Below are positions 24,142 through 36,249 of a stretch of 64,000 bases of DNA, piece by piece. Location: the NCBI GenBank assembly GCA_016806645.1, contig JACSYO010002062.1, forward strand, positions 4,631,001-4,695,000, given 5' to 3'. Under the pieces are notes generated by a model. It worked only from the letters and a program-made list of their open reading frames with translations. It was not told where the DNA came from and searched no databases. A program made the translations under genes and the position numbers. The number at the start of each line of letters is the position of its first letter. Within the stretch, counting starts at the first letter, position 1. Origin of the DNA: Ophiodon elongatus (taxonomy: Eukaryota > Chordata > Actinopteri > Perciformes > Hexagrammidae).

Positions 24142-25918
24142 TTTTCCCCTCTCTTGTGAACACCACCCCGAGGTACTGCAATCCACAGCTGTCCGTTTGA
24201 GAAGCTTGGCCGCAGACTTGGAGATATTGACTCTCATCCAGACCTCTTCACACTGCAACCCGCCCCAGTTATGCTGAAGGTCACGGTCTGATGAAGCGGA
24301 CAGAACCATGTGGTGACATATGGTATGCAAAAAGTGACACTGGTTTTCTTGCAATCTTGTTTCATCAATGTCTTTGTTGTTTTCTTATCGCGACACCAAA
24401 AGCTCTGCCATGTAGCTGCTCCAAAGTGTGATTTTGCCTTCTTTTGTTCATATAATGTCAGCAAGAATTACACATGTGTATCCTTAACATACAGAGACAC
24501 CTGTGGTGTAAATATTGTCTTCTAAAATTATTCATATAACACCAATACAGCTTCATGAAAGCAGATTAGTCCACCCACACTGCACAGCTGAGCTTTTCAC
24601 ATTTCTCTACACAAATGCATTTTCTATGTTTCACCACCTGGACTACATTTCAGTCAGCCAACAGGGTACAATGTGAAATGGGAGGAACTTTCACAACAGC
24701 GCTGCGTCGTTTAAGCATTAGAAGTGATTCAACATACTTGTGTTTCATTGCCATACTTTATGACTCCACAGCACAGTTGATGCTTTAAGAATTTACACAT
24801 AATTTGGTTGAAACGTGCTTTAGATGACCAGGTGTAGATGTACAGTCCCAGATGGGTGAGATTTGCTGCATTGGGACTACTAGTATGGCTTATTGCATAA
24901 AAAGGAGAAAAAAGTGGTTTGACCACAACAAAATCATCATTTAAAGGCGATAAGAGAAGAGACAGGTGGCATTTTGCACAATGGAAATACATATTCAGAA
25001 GTAGCTCAAACAGCCATAGTTCAGTGGCACAAGAAATTCAACATTCAAATTTTTTTAAATAACCAGAGTTGACCAAAGAGCTGTACTGTAAAATAACCGA
25101 GAAAAACAATTTGAGGGAACTTGCTGAAAGGACTGATGCCGTTGTCCTTCTTGAGTCTCAACCTTCTTTCGAGTTTATTGTTGTGATACAGTCACATATT
25201 CCTCTCAGGGCTAATTATTCCTGTCCAAAACTGCATCAGGAGACTGTGCTCCAAACAAGATTTGAGAGCCCAAAATAATGACTTATATGATCCAGTCGGA
25301 TTAAGGTTGCAAGACTGAATGTCATGACTTTGCCCTCAATTTTTCCGTTCATGGAGGTGAGAGAGATTCTCCCTTTTCCTGTATCATAATCATTCATGTC
25401 CTAACCGACCACAAAGCAAAATTGAGAAATCATGCTCATTTTGCAACATAGGAAAGTCACGTTGTACCTTTTCAAACCAAGTTTTAATTACAGTGGCGCT
25501 TATTAGCCTTCTTGATGTCTTAAACCTCCCGAGATGTATCTCCACCAAGTCGATTGCCGATTTAAGGCGCACATTAATAGTGAGGCAGCTGCATTGAGAC
25601 TCTGTTCCAGTAGCATCCTGCTGCCAGTACAAAGTTAGCCAATTATCTGTGCCTTAACGGGAAATTTAAATGTGTCTGAAAACAAATCCCCCCGCCCCCC
25701 TCTGCCGCTATTTATTTATTGGTTTTGTATGCGTGCGTGCATGTCTGTGTGTGTGCACGTGTCTGTGTGTGCATGTGAGTATGCTTCGACATAAACATGT
25801 CTCTCCTGACATCTCATTAAGCATTCATTAAGAAGTCAGAATATCTGCGTAATGCATCAGTTACAAGAATAAATTGGAAGTGCTGTTCAGATTAGGCTAA
25901 AAACATCTCTTTCTGCCA

Positions 25919-25921
<3 letters not shown>
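24142..25921. other. no gene seen
   Basis: No repeats beyond a degenerate TG/GC alternating patch at 25730-25790. Frames of 70-90 codons on both strands are unrecognised. Confidence 0.5.

Positions 25922-25967
<46 letters not shown>
25922..25967. repeat. (TC)23 microsatellite
   Basis: Pure array. A pyrimidine-rich tract follows at 26060-26290. Confidence 0.97.
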
Positions 25968-25971
<4 letters not shown>

Positions 25972-27169
25972 CCGATCACTGCACTCTGCCCGTGTCTTTA
26001 ATCAAACCTCTCATTTAGCTGAACTAAAAGGAGGTCAGAAGCTGATATGAAGTTTGCTTTCCTCCCCTTCCTGCCGTGTTGTCCTCCCCTTCCTTCCTCA
26101 CTCTCATTGCTCTTTCTACTCCTCCTCTTCCCTTTTCTTCGCCCCTCTTTTAAATTCCTCCCATCAAATATGGGCCTGTTAGTTTTCTCGTCCATTAGTA
26201 CTGTGTTCCTCTACTTCCATTTCCCTCCTAATTGATCACCTTGTCTTCAACTTCTTTTTCTTTGCCTTAGCTCCTCTTCAGTGCCCTTTTGAACCTTTTT
26301 CACATCTCCCCCCTAATCTGTTTCCCCAGAGCTTTAGTATACTGTATATGTGGATGTGTGTGTCTACAGTATGTCAATCTGTAAATTAATGTCATTTTTT
26401 GGGGGATTGGATCTTTGGTCGGGTGTTGGAGGTTGTGTGTTTTCATGCATATGTGTGTCTGTGTGCACGTATGGCGGTACAGAAGGATGATAATCTGTCT
26501 AAGCATCTGTGCCTCAGAAGGCCATTAATGATTTCCCACCAGTCCTGCACATACACCCACACATACAATACACACGATCAGACGGCCTGGCTAGGTACAG
26601 ACAAAATTTGACTGCACTGGTGGTTGGTTGAAATGATTAAAGCCACTGTTTTAAATGTTTTCCTTCTAAGTGGCCATGTGACATTGTGATACCACTTCAA
26701 AAAGTTTTAGGAATAGGTTGGAGTGGATGGTTGGGCGTTCAAATCCAAGAGGAGAAGTAACATAGTGAAAGTAATATTTTACCTTCTAAATAATCTTGTT
26801 AAAATGTATTACAACTTGTTTACTGTGTCTGGAGCTGACATAATATCGGGGAGCCAATATACATTAGCGAACCATTTGGCGGTGGTAAAGTAAAGACCAA
26901 CAAATTTGCATGTGCATTTGTTTCCCTGTTGTGTGTACACTCCCATTTAACGTGGATTCTTCTAACCATTAAGCCAATCAGCTCCTGACTTTTCAATCTC
27001 CCAATGTGTCTTTTATTTTGTTTGGCTTGATTATTGATGCGCTTGGAGAGAGTCCTACAAGACTAACAGTCTGCCATCTAACTGAGAATGAGTGTGAAGG
27101 TGTTTTTTAAACATTCAATGTGCCAAAATGAAATCAACTTCACATCCAATTGTCATTTTTTACATTTTT
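25968..27169. other. no gene seen; pyrimidine tract at 26060-26290
   Basis: The CT-rich tract generates the Leu/Phe/Pro frame at 26047-26235. The rest is AT-rich and feature-poor up to the LINE insertion. Confidence 0.55.
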
Positions 27170-27181
27170 AACTATTAAATC
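27170..27181. repeat. left target-site duplication of the LINE insertion
   Basis: AACTATTAAATC immediately precedes the LINE fragment and is repeated exactly at 27698-27709, directly after the TGGA tail. This pair defines the insertion boundaries. Confidence 0.85.
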
Positions 27182-27697
27182 AGTCCGGTGATGACGCCGT
27201 TGGACCGGACCATTGTGGTAAAAGGGAGCTGAGCCAGAAGACAAAACTCTTGATTTACCGGTCCATCTACGTTCCGACCCTCGACCTATGGTCATGATCA
27301 TTGGGTAGTGGCCGAAAGAACAAGATCACAGATACAAGCGGCCAAAATGAGCCTCCTTTTGTATGTAGAGTGGCTGGACTCTGCCTTAGAGATAGAGGTC
27401 AGGAGCTCAGACATCCAGAGGAAGCTTGGAGTCGGCTTGTCCGCGTCGAAAGGGGCCCGCTGAGGTGTTTCATCGTCTGATCCGGAGGCATCCTGGACGC
27501 CTCCTTTTAGAGGTTTTCCTGAACCCTCCAACTGGTATGAGAGGCCCCAGGGTAGACCCAGAACATGCTGGAGAGATTATATATCTCCTCTGGCCTGGCA
27601 ATGCCTCAGGGTCCCCCAGGAGGAGCTGAAATACCCTGAAAAGCCTGCTGCCCCCCGTGACCCGGTCCCAGATAAGTGGAAGATAATGGATGGATGG
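27182..27697 (+). mobile_element. 5'-truncated RTE-type LINE 3' end, broken ORF
   Basis: The coding remnant reads like the C-terminal tail of fish RTE/Rex3-like LINE polyproteins: LIRRHPGRLLLEVFLNPPTG in one frame, then CWRDYISPLAWQCL in another, followed by ...RVPQEEL. Frame changes and a TGA near 27461 show the ORF is dead. The insert ends in three TGGA units (27687-27698), the usual RTE-type tail. Only about 516 bp is present, as expected for a severely 5'-truncated target-primed insertion. Both flanks carry the same 12-bp sequence. The RTE assignment is from memory of the family; the decay and the flanking duplication are seen directly. Confidence 0.8.
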
Positions 27698-27709
27698 AAC
27701 TATTAAATC
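27698..27709. repeat. right target-site duplication of the LINE insertion
   Basis: An exact 12/12 copy of 27170-27181. Its first base is shared with the last base of the TGGA tail, so the duplication could be counted as 11 or 12 bp. Confidence 0.85.
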
Positions 27710-28834
27710 GCTGTGTCAACCAAGCATATTATTGCTGTTTGGGAATTAAACGTGTCTGATTATGTGTTATTAAGACTCTTGCAGGTGCTGTGTTGCTGCA
27801 AAAAAAAATGTGGCCAGTTTTTCCTTTTCTTAGCTTGAGTAGAAATTCCTCTGAGAAAGTATTTAAACCATGAGGTACTAAAACTCTCCACTGGAACCAA
27901 TACCGAAGAATTTCTTTTAAATGACATGTGGCAGTAAAAGTCTCACACTGAAGCCAAAACTAATGAAAGTAGTTCAAGCAGCTATAACTCTGTAATGAAA
28001 TCAATGACAGACGGCTTCAATTAACTTTCAGGGAAGCAGGTCTCCTTCACAATTCAGAGATTAACAAATGTGATGTGTTGCTATGTCCGCCAAATTGAGA
28101 TATAATTTAGAATGAACGCCATCATTAAAAATGATTCAACATGTCCTTTGAAGTTTGAAAATGACTGCGGTGAAAGTGGATTAACCCCGGCCCCTGTCAG
28201 CGATACTAATGACAGTCAGGTTGAACGGCAGCAGGAAGGACCAATGTGACTCTTCGGAAGGTGGAGCTGACACTGAGGCAAATACAGGCTACGCTATATT
28301 AGTCTGGAAGCTGAAGAGGAGAGGAGCGGAGTATAGTGGAGATAAATTGGGGACGGGGGAACTAGAGAGGGAGGAAATGAGGAGAATGAAAAAGAAAGGG
28401 TCGAGGAGAATGAAAAAACAATGGAAAGTGAAGTGAGGGGAGATTAGGAACGAAAACACAAGATACATGACAGGGGAAAACGATGAATTAGATAGGAGAG
28501 AAGACTGTCAATAGACACTCGTAATGCCATGGGGAGCTCCTGGGGTTTGACTTTGGCTTTCATTTTCTGATTTCCCCCTTGGGACGATTGAGGTTTAATC
28601 TAATCTAATCTGAGGAGGGAGAGGACGGGAGAGGACAGGGAATTGCAGAAGAAGATAGAGGACGAGGAGACGAGTGAAGCCGACATTAGCATTTGTATTA
28701 CCTCATTCTTTTGCCAATGGCATCTCGCTCGCTGTTAAAGTCTGCACATTATTGTGGATTCGCGGCATTATTATTACCAGGGATGGGGAACAATTTCTAC
28801 CCCTCTATCAGAAAGTGGTATCTGGTATCTGGCA

Positions 28835-28837
<3 letters not shown>
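27710..28837. other. no gene seen; purine tract near 28315-28445
   Basis: A short (TAATC)n run follows cccccttgggac at about 28576-28610 and might be the tail of another decayed retroelement; evidence is weak. Confidence 0.45.

Positions 28838-28884
<47 letters not shown>
28838..28884. repeat. (AC)23 microsatellite
   Basis: Pure array ending in aaaa. Confidence 0.96.
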
Positions 28885-28890
<6 letters not shown>

Positions 28891-29044
28891 TGGGGAAGTG
28901 CAAGGAGAAAGTCCGATGGAAAATAGCAGGTTTAATTTCAGCCTGGTTGTGGAGTTCAGAAAGCTATTAAACTTCTGATGACTTATTTTAGACACACACA
29001 TTTGGGCACACCGATGTGTACACGTGCCTAAAACGACATAGAAA

Positions 29045-29070
29045 TACACACACACACACACACACGCACA
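29045..29070. repeat. (CA)n microsatellite
   Basis: Followed by alternating cgcatgcgcatgcatac, another purine-pyrimidine alternating run. Confidence 0.92.
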
Positions 29071-29229
29071 CGCATGCGCATGCATACGCTTCTCCGAACC
29101 TCTGAGGTTTTAGCATTGAAACCCAAATGAAGCACTGATCTGTTTTTAGCCTGAAGAAACTTGCTGCAGTAGGTATTTAGCTGCCTTACACTCACAATAA
29201 GAACTCATTATACACAGGACCACAGGCTA

Positions 29230-29272
29230 TGTGTCTGTGTGTGAGTGTGTGTGTGTGCGTGTGTGTGTGTGT
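29230..29272. repeat. interrupted (GT)n microsatellite
   Basis: GT with tc, ga and gc interruptions. Confidence 0.92.
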
Positions 29273-29375
29273 TTCACCGTCACAAGAAGTCCTCACACTG
29301 CTTTAATTAGAGGCAGCTCTCTATGCGCTTTAGGTGGTTGCAAGAGAAAGACGGAGTAAGGCACTAGGTCTTTAT

Positions 29376-29400
29376 GCACACACACACACACACGCACACA
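29376..29400. repeat. (CA)n microsatellite
   Basis: Short CA array with one cg interruption. Confidence 0.92.
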
Positions 29401-29534
29401 TTCACTCACAGTACACACAAAAGCATGGACACTGTCATATTGATATTATATGTGTAATTTGACTGATAGCATGTCGGAGTTGTGGATGCACACAAAAAAG
29501 AAATGCCACCTATGCAAAAAACATGCATGCCTAT

Positions 29535-29556
29535 TTCTAAATGCATGCATTTAGAA
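29535..29556. repeat. perfect 22-bp palindrome
   Basis: TTCTAAATGCA followed by TGCATTTAGAA; both halves pair at every position with no spacer. A second atgcatgc core lies at 29523. Confidence 0.9.
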
Positions 29557-29570
29557 CTTGAACTTTGTCG

Positions 29571-29572
29571 TG

Positions 29573-29652
<80 letters not shown>
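29571..29652. repeat. (TG)41 microsatellite, one interruption
   Basis: 82 bp with a single ttg interruption near 29588; one of the three longest arrays here. Confidence 0.97.
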
Positions 29653-29654
<2 letters not shown>

Positions 29655-31139
29655 ATACGCAAAGAGCCTTAGTGCCCTCTAGTTGTGTTAAAAGATGTCT
29701 TACTCTCTAAGGCTGCAGCCCAACAGGTTGTGAAGCCCATATGAAGTATAAGCACCTTTCTTTTCCGAGTGGCCGGGTCGATGCACCGCATGATCAGAAC
29801 CTCTCAGAATGATGGATAATGTAAACAATGACACTCGGTAAACATAAAGTGAGGCCTGCTTCTTCCCTCTTCACTCCTTCTTCTCCTCCATTTCTCACCG
29901 TTCTACTCGAGCGCCAGCCTGCCACTCACTCAAGATTTAAGTGGAGTTGGTGTTCGGTCGCGGTATTTCTCTATGCTATTTATTTTCCCAGCACTTCATA
30001 TAGCATGATCATTCAAGGGTCAGGAATTTGTTCCTTTGTTCCTTGAAAAAATACTGATGTTGGGAATGAAAAGTATTCTGCTCAGACAATTTATATTTGT
30101 ATTTATATCAAAAACCTTTAATTTATATGTAAATATCATCCCTGACATGCTGGAATATATCTGACGCATCAATACAAATGAAACCAATGTTAAAAAAGAA
30201 ATGTCATGTCAAATAATATAACAATCACACATTTTAATGACACTGTCATATTAGCAATCATTATAGGAATTTCAAACTACAAAAAAAAAAAATGGTTCAT
30301 TATATTATGAGGAAGGTTCTGCTTCAGATTTCAAATGCCCGCCCGCCGTGGTGAACGTGTGGACCATCTTCTCCTCTTCAGTATCAGTCCGTGGGCAAGA
30401 TTTGCATCGGCTAACAAGCTCCTCGTCTCCGCTCATTAGTCATCCTCTATGAATAATAATCAGGTTTACTGTACACCACTGTAGTTGTAGGCTCATCAAT
30501 ACTTAATTCCACATAGGTAGCCTCAAAGGCACATCTGACATGGCTTCATGCTGTTCAGACTTCATCTGCTGACCTGAAAGATTTTGAGCACTGCTCCTTT
30601 CAGCATTTACTTGTCTCATGAAACTTTCAAATGCACATGCATAATTGCATGTTTTATTTAGGTTATTTACAATGCACAGCATGTGTATGAGGACACATTA
30701 CACATGCGTACTTCTACTTGCAGTACTATGCACATGTTAAAAAGGCATACACGCAGAGCATGACATACGGGCACAGCTCTCAACCTGTTGCGATTCTATT
30801 TTTAAGTCCTGACATGCAGGCCTTCCATGCTTGAACAGTCATCTTCATTAAAAAAAAAAAAAAAATCAGTTTGGAGCAAAGCTGTGATTATGATACTAAT
30901 GACCGAGTGCTGAGTCAGTACTGGGTTCAACGGATAATGAGAAATCTGTGTTTTCCGTTCCAATGCTCTAAGTTTTCCAATTTCACTTGTTTAATTTTCC
31001 ACCATCCACATAACAACAGCATTGTCTAAGCAAAGGCAATAACCTACGAAGAAGATTTGAATTGTCGATTGTTAAATCACATTCACATGCATGTCAACTT
31101 TAACATTGGTCTGGTGACTCTTAACATAACATTTTTATT
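29653..31139. other. no gene seen
   Basis: AT-rich with A-runs at 30280 and 30850-30865. No open frame with coding character. Confidence 0.55.
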
Positions 31140-31570
31140 TTCTCAGAATTTGGGATGTGCACATACTCTCTCCCAACTCATCAAATACCGTCTGCTTGGT
31201 CAGTGGCCCTATGCTTCAAACTGTAATGCTCTAGGTATCCCTCTAGCGTCGGTTTTAGACGTGTACAGACAAATAAACTTTCTTGGGCAGACTTGGAAAA
31301 GATTGCGGTTTGGGTTAGAATAAGTACAAGTGTTACTTAAAATGACTATGCTTCTTACATGAGTCTGGATGTTACGTAACAGAACTACGGTAAAAGGACT
31401 CAACATTCACTTGATTTCACACAGGACACGAACAGCGGCCTCCTGGGTGAAAGTCCTGTGTTTGTTTCACCGGTTCCCCCCTAGTGTCAGTTTTGGACGT
31501 GTCAGTAACGGCATGTCAGTGCGTGGTCGACGTTGACTTAACTACTCACGTCACTACCGAGGGACTAACG
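31140..31570 (-). repeat. family A fragment 5 with internal direct repeat
   Basis: Holds the segment matching 5490-5530 in reverse complement. It also carries a 26-bp direct repeat inside itself: ctctagcgtcggttttagac at 31241 and ccctagtgtcagttttggac at 31478, each followed by gtgt, about 238 bp apart. Confidence 0.55.
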
Positions 31571-32239
31571 ACTCACAGAACTAACAACTGCCATGACAAC
31601 ATTTTTAACGTTTACTTTTATTTTCTGCAAAGCAATAGGGAATTGTGCATGAGGCTTTGATTGCAGCTGTGTCCTGTTTATGAGAAGTCTAAACATTGTA
31701 TTATCTATCGTGGAACAATAGTCAACTATACAACGGATCCCCGGTGTCATGAGTCCATTGTGTACAAGCAACATGCAGCAGGACTGTCCAAAGTGTTATT
31801 CTCTAAGATGCAATTTATTGGTTCTTCTTTATGCTGAATTTTTCGTCACCTATTCATACACTGACAGACTTGGCAGATAATGTTCTCCTCTCCTCACATA
31901 TCATTATCTATCTAAAGAGAGTTGTACTGCCTACTTTCCCTGAAGGTCCCACTTTAAATTGCTTCCAGTGTATGAAAAATAAACAATTTAATTTGTTTTC
32001 CAAGTCAATGTCATACACATATAATGCTTGTAACATACAAATCTTCCTCAGTCCTTCTGCAGTAAGTCCACCAGGCAGTTATCATGAATAGTAACACAAT
32101 TTCAGTCAACCTGGATGGTCAAAGAAAGGGTTAAAGAAAAGTAAATAAACTCTGTGACATGAAGTATTGGGGTTTTCTGCTGAAGAAGTCTTAATCTCTC
32201 TCCATCATTCTCTTATTGACCAAATTGCCTTTTTAGGTC

Positions 32240-33362
32240 CTTCTCCTCTGTTCTGCCCACATCATTATCTGATCATTATGCAAGCATTGCCCCTAACATC
32301 GATAAATGATTTATGACTCCACTAGGTAGAAGTTTTCTGCAGGACAATGCAAACCCCGTGTATGCTCTAAGACCTCAGTGTAAGAAGCAACGACTGAGGG
32401 TGATGATGATACTTTATCCACATGACGCTCTCTTATCCTGACTTATTTCATCAATATTTAAAGCATCTTGATCTCTCTCCATCATTTAAGGTATTGACTC
32501 ACCTGAGATTCAATCCTCCTCCATCATTTATCAGGTTATTGAGCAGATTATGGCATCCACCATGGGCGTAAAAATTGCAACAGTAGGCAGTACCTTTCAT
32601 TTCTTGATTAATGAAAGAGATGAAGCGAAAACGGAAGGCAGGTCTCCGCCCCTCATACAGTGGTGACAGCTACTTTTACACAGTGACTGATAGCACAAAA
32701 TTAAAAGCAATAATGATACTTCATAAAGAAAGGCGAACCGGACCTAGTAGGTTTTGATTTTGTGATATTTGGGCTGACAGAACATCTAGATTTCAGAGTT
32801 GAATCCAGGCTCAAGTGTTGAACAGACTACAGTTTACTGTTGTTTCAATGTTTTGTAAGGAAAATTGCTTCACTTTTTGCCAAATTTGTCAAACCCAGAC
32901 ACCTGTACATGTTTTGACTTGCTAAATCACAAAACCAATGCTGACTAGGGAGTTTACGCAACAAAAGAACCGTATCATCTGTAAACAATTCTATTTAGGT
33001 TATTGGAGCTATGGGCTGGTAACTCGATTCTCCAATACATTCTCCTCAAATCTGTCATGAAAGTGCAAAAAATAAATGTTGTTACCGCTTTATGTGCACC
33101 GACTGGCAAGAGTGCATCCTATTCTATTTTAGGTACTGGAGATTGAGTGTTAATCTCCCTGTGTCAGGAAGTATTGATTGAGTCTACTGTCAAACTTCTC
33201 CTCTTTTGTTCCTCCCACATCATCAAGTGGTCCTTACGAATCAAACACCTGGGATAGTGTTTTTTGGGTGGATGTTCCCTCTAATCATGCAGATATTGAG
33301 CGCTTTGGGAGGCTAACGCTTTCCTCTCTGTTCCTCCCACATCATCAGTTAGTCATTATGAA
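32240..33362 (+). repeat. three dispersed copies of a 40-bp motif
   Basis: The motif ctcctctgttcctcccacat plus catcagttagtcattatga occurs at 32240-32280, 33195-33240 and 33319-33362 with a few substitutions each. Related ctctctccatcatt phrases at 32197 and 32475 suggest a larger, more diverged unit. Confidence 0.6.
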
Positions 33363-34711
33363 GGCTGAGTCATTAGTGCGCAGACGGATCGTTAATGCAG
33401 AGACAGGTCATTAAGAGAGCCCAGCTCTTTGTCCTTATTGAACAGGGAAGTATTATTTTCTCACCTGAGTGTCATTCATCTTTGTGACAGTGAATGGGAG
33501 AATAAAGCTGGATTTATGGACAGAGACTCTCTAAAAACTAAAGTTGTTGTCCCTTATCTCAGTATGTTAAGGTGATACCACACGGGATTGATAGAGCTTG
33601 ATGATGTGCTGATGTTAGTCACAGACCAGTGTTTTCAGAAGGTGCTAGCTTAACAGAGCATGTCTGAAAAGCCTGTGACAGTTCAGTACAGTAATATTTT
33701 TAACTTTTGACAATTCACACTGCTGTTTCTTTGGATTTAATATGATTTAATTGCTATTACACAACTATAGCTTCCAACGTTTACTATTTCTTTGCCAAAG
33801 CTTGTATCTCTGCACAAAACTGGCTGCACTTGCTACCAACACGACCATAATGTGCCACCCACAGTGCAAGCAATAGAGTTTGATGAGTTTGTTTTAGATC
33901 ATGTGCTTGTTCATGATCCCTTGTTTAATGCAACATGAGTGTGTAGAAAAGGGGAGGTGAGGGACACAGACAGTTTTGAAATCAAACCATATTTTTCTGT
34001 AGCGTGGAATGTTATGTCTCTAAAAGCTATGGACGGAAGCCCCTGCTGGGCCTGAACTTTTCCCAGTCGGCTGTACTCGCTGTAATATAAAATGGAATCA
34101 ATATGGTTGCCATGCAAAAACACATTCAGGCACTTACTTCAGGTTAATTTTGTTTTATATCCTTGTGCCATTGGGAACTAGCCAACAGTAGGCTCTTGTC
34201 AATCCTTGCAGTAAAAGTGTGGAACATTTTCTTTTTTTGAAATGAGCATCTACAAACAACTTGTATGCTCAATCTACTCAAATATAAAGGCAAATACATT
34301 TTCAAATGATTGAAAGTATTTTTTCTCTTGACCATTTGCTGTTTGTTTTTCTTGAAACTATAGGACATCCAGAAAAATTGCGCCTTTACAGTTTGTTACA
34401 AATTGAAAAAAACAATAACAATTGTAACAGGAGGACTGGTACCTTCCCTGTGTAGCCTGTTAAATACCCCCCTATAGTGTTAGATGGCATTGGAAGGCTT
34501 GCCTGGGGCTGAAAAGCCATTTACAGAATTGAGGAGTGAGAAAAAGTCTTTACGGGAGTCATTTCAGTCTCAGCTCCAGCCTGCAGAGATAACGCTGCGA
34601 ACAAACTTTTAACACTCACACACCTTCAATGTTGCGGAAAGACTAAAAAGGGCACTAGCTGCATGCTGTGGGGCACCAGTGTGACGAAAAAGGGCAGCCT
34701 ATATGTCACTA
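33363..34711. other. no gene seen
   Basis: Single-copy-looking AT-rich sequence. The minus frames at 33911-34123 and 34144-34368 are not supported by splice signals. Confidence 0.55.
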
Positions 34712-34995
34712 CATCATGTTTTTGCCATTTTAGGGCCACCCTACAGGCCGCCTCATCATGTTTTCTCTACTGGAAGAGCACTTCATCACGTTTTCCCCAG
34801 TGGAAGGACACTCTAAAGGGGACTTGATCACATTTTCTCCCTTGGAAGGGCACGATGGAAAGGCCCCCTAGAGGCCGCTTTATCATGTTTTCTCCACTGA
34901 AAGGGAATCCTAAAGGGAGTTCATCACGTTTTCTCTACTAGAAGGACACCCTGGAGGGGACTTTAGCATTATTATCTACTATAGGGGCATCTGAG
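34712..34995 (+). repeat. 42-bp-period minisatellite
   Basis: Seven unit starts (catcatg/catcacg/gatcaca variants) lie at 34712, 34754, 34784, 34826, 34881, 34922 and 34964, giving spacings of 42, 30, 42, 55, 41 and 42. The typical unit contains ttttctctactggaaggaca and ctaaaggggactt. Length variants differ by about 12-13 bp. Confidence 0.8.
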
Positions 34996-35025
34996 CATGC
35001 ACGTTTGTTGACCAACCTTACCCCA

Positions 35026-35050
35026 CCCCCCCCCCCCCCCTCGCCCCCCC
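35026..35050. repeat. poly(C) tract
   Basis: C15 at 35026-35040, then tcg and C7. G-quadruplex potential on the minus strand. It follows the 42-bp minisatellite by about 30 bp. Confidence 0.9.
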
Positions 35051-35154
35051 TTTGTGTTTTTGCCATGATTTGAAGCAGTGGACTTTCAAAATGTCCCCTG
35101 TTGGCTCGGTGGTCCACTTTTGGGGAATGTATCAGTCCATTGTCGGATACACCT

Positions 35155-35180
<26 letters not shown>
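35155..35180. repeat. (CA)12 microsatellite
   Basis: Pure CA array. Confidence 0.95.
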
Positions 35181-35185
<5 letters not shown>

Positions 35186-35353
35186 TTAGGGAACATGCAC
35201 ACCATGGTCATTCATCCAGGCGTGGAGTTGAGTAATGAGTGGTTTTAGTGAAGGGGACAGCTCACCTTCTTACCAACCCTTCTCAAGGAGACTTCTGATC
35301 ATTGTTGTCAGCCACAGCTAAGCACGTTAAATGGATGCCGCACCGTCCGATGG

Positions 35354-35370
35354 TGTGTGTGTGTGTGTGT
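35354..35370. repeat. short (GT)8 microsatellite
   Basis: Pure GT run. Confidence 0.92.
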
Positions 35371-35592
35371 AATTTGAGATAGAGTGAAATGTGTGCATGT
35401 GTGAAAAGGGAAGGAAACAGAGTGTAAGTTTATGTCTTTTTTTCTCCCGTACGTGTGTAAAACAGATGTGTCTCTATGTATGTCTATATTTATGTGTGTG
35501 AGAGTGGTAATCCCAAACACCTTACATCTGTCTCCCATTACGATTAGGACAGACCCACTGATAGATGTATAATGGACTTTCCTCTCTGTGTT

Positions 35593-35603
35593 GGTGTGTG
35601 TGT

Positions 35604-35646
<43 letters not shown>

Positions 35647-35668
35647 TGTGAGTGTGAGTGTGTGTGTG
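35593..35668. repeat. (TG)n with gagtgt variants
   Basis: TG array interrupted by gcac, ending in three gagtgtgagtgt-type units. Confidence 0.94.
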
Positions 35669-36249
35669 AAGGGAGCATTTAGCAGCCAATCAATCACGAG
35701 CTGTCAGATGGGTAAGTGTGGGGAACAGTGTCGGCAAAGGTGACACACACACACATGCACGCTCATGCGCACGTGCACACATATACGCACACATGAAGCA
35801 GGACACACAGGAACAAAACTTCAGGCAGCAGGTGGGGGAACAAAAATACAGAGGGATGTTATTTAAGCATTGAAGAATAGCCTCTAGACTTCATGAGTCT
35901 AAACTTACACTACAGTTTACCGTATTATCCCAAACTTAAGTGTTTCTAAACAGGTCCTCATACCTAAACAATAACAAGAGCAATCTGTTCAAATGACTCA
36001 TATGAGTGGGTTATTAGTCTGCGACCTCTGTGGTAAAGTTAAGGCCACTTCAGCCTCTTCATTAAGGTGTGGGAAAGCGTGTGGTCGTGGTTCGGAAACA
36101 TTTCCCTCATGGTTTTAAAGCAACATTGATTGTTGGTTGAAGACCGGACACAGACCACGATATTATGAGTCAAAGTGAAAAAAATAATTACCAATCAATT
36201 ACCAAGCTAAGCACAGTATGCCTTCGCAAAATACAAAGCGCAGATAACA
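35669..36249. other. no gene seen
   Basis: Starts with CA-biased sequence (35743-35795), then AT-rich DNA. Confidence 0.55.

Noticed and set aside
26715..26745. GTTCAAATCC, resembling a tRNA B box
   Set aside because: No A box at the right distance and no cloverleaf pairing can be drawn around it.
34712..34995. Regularly spaced repeats that could suggest a CRISPR-like array
   Set aside because: Units vary in length and sequence and there are no unique spacers. The context is vertebrate, so it is a minisatellite.
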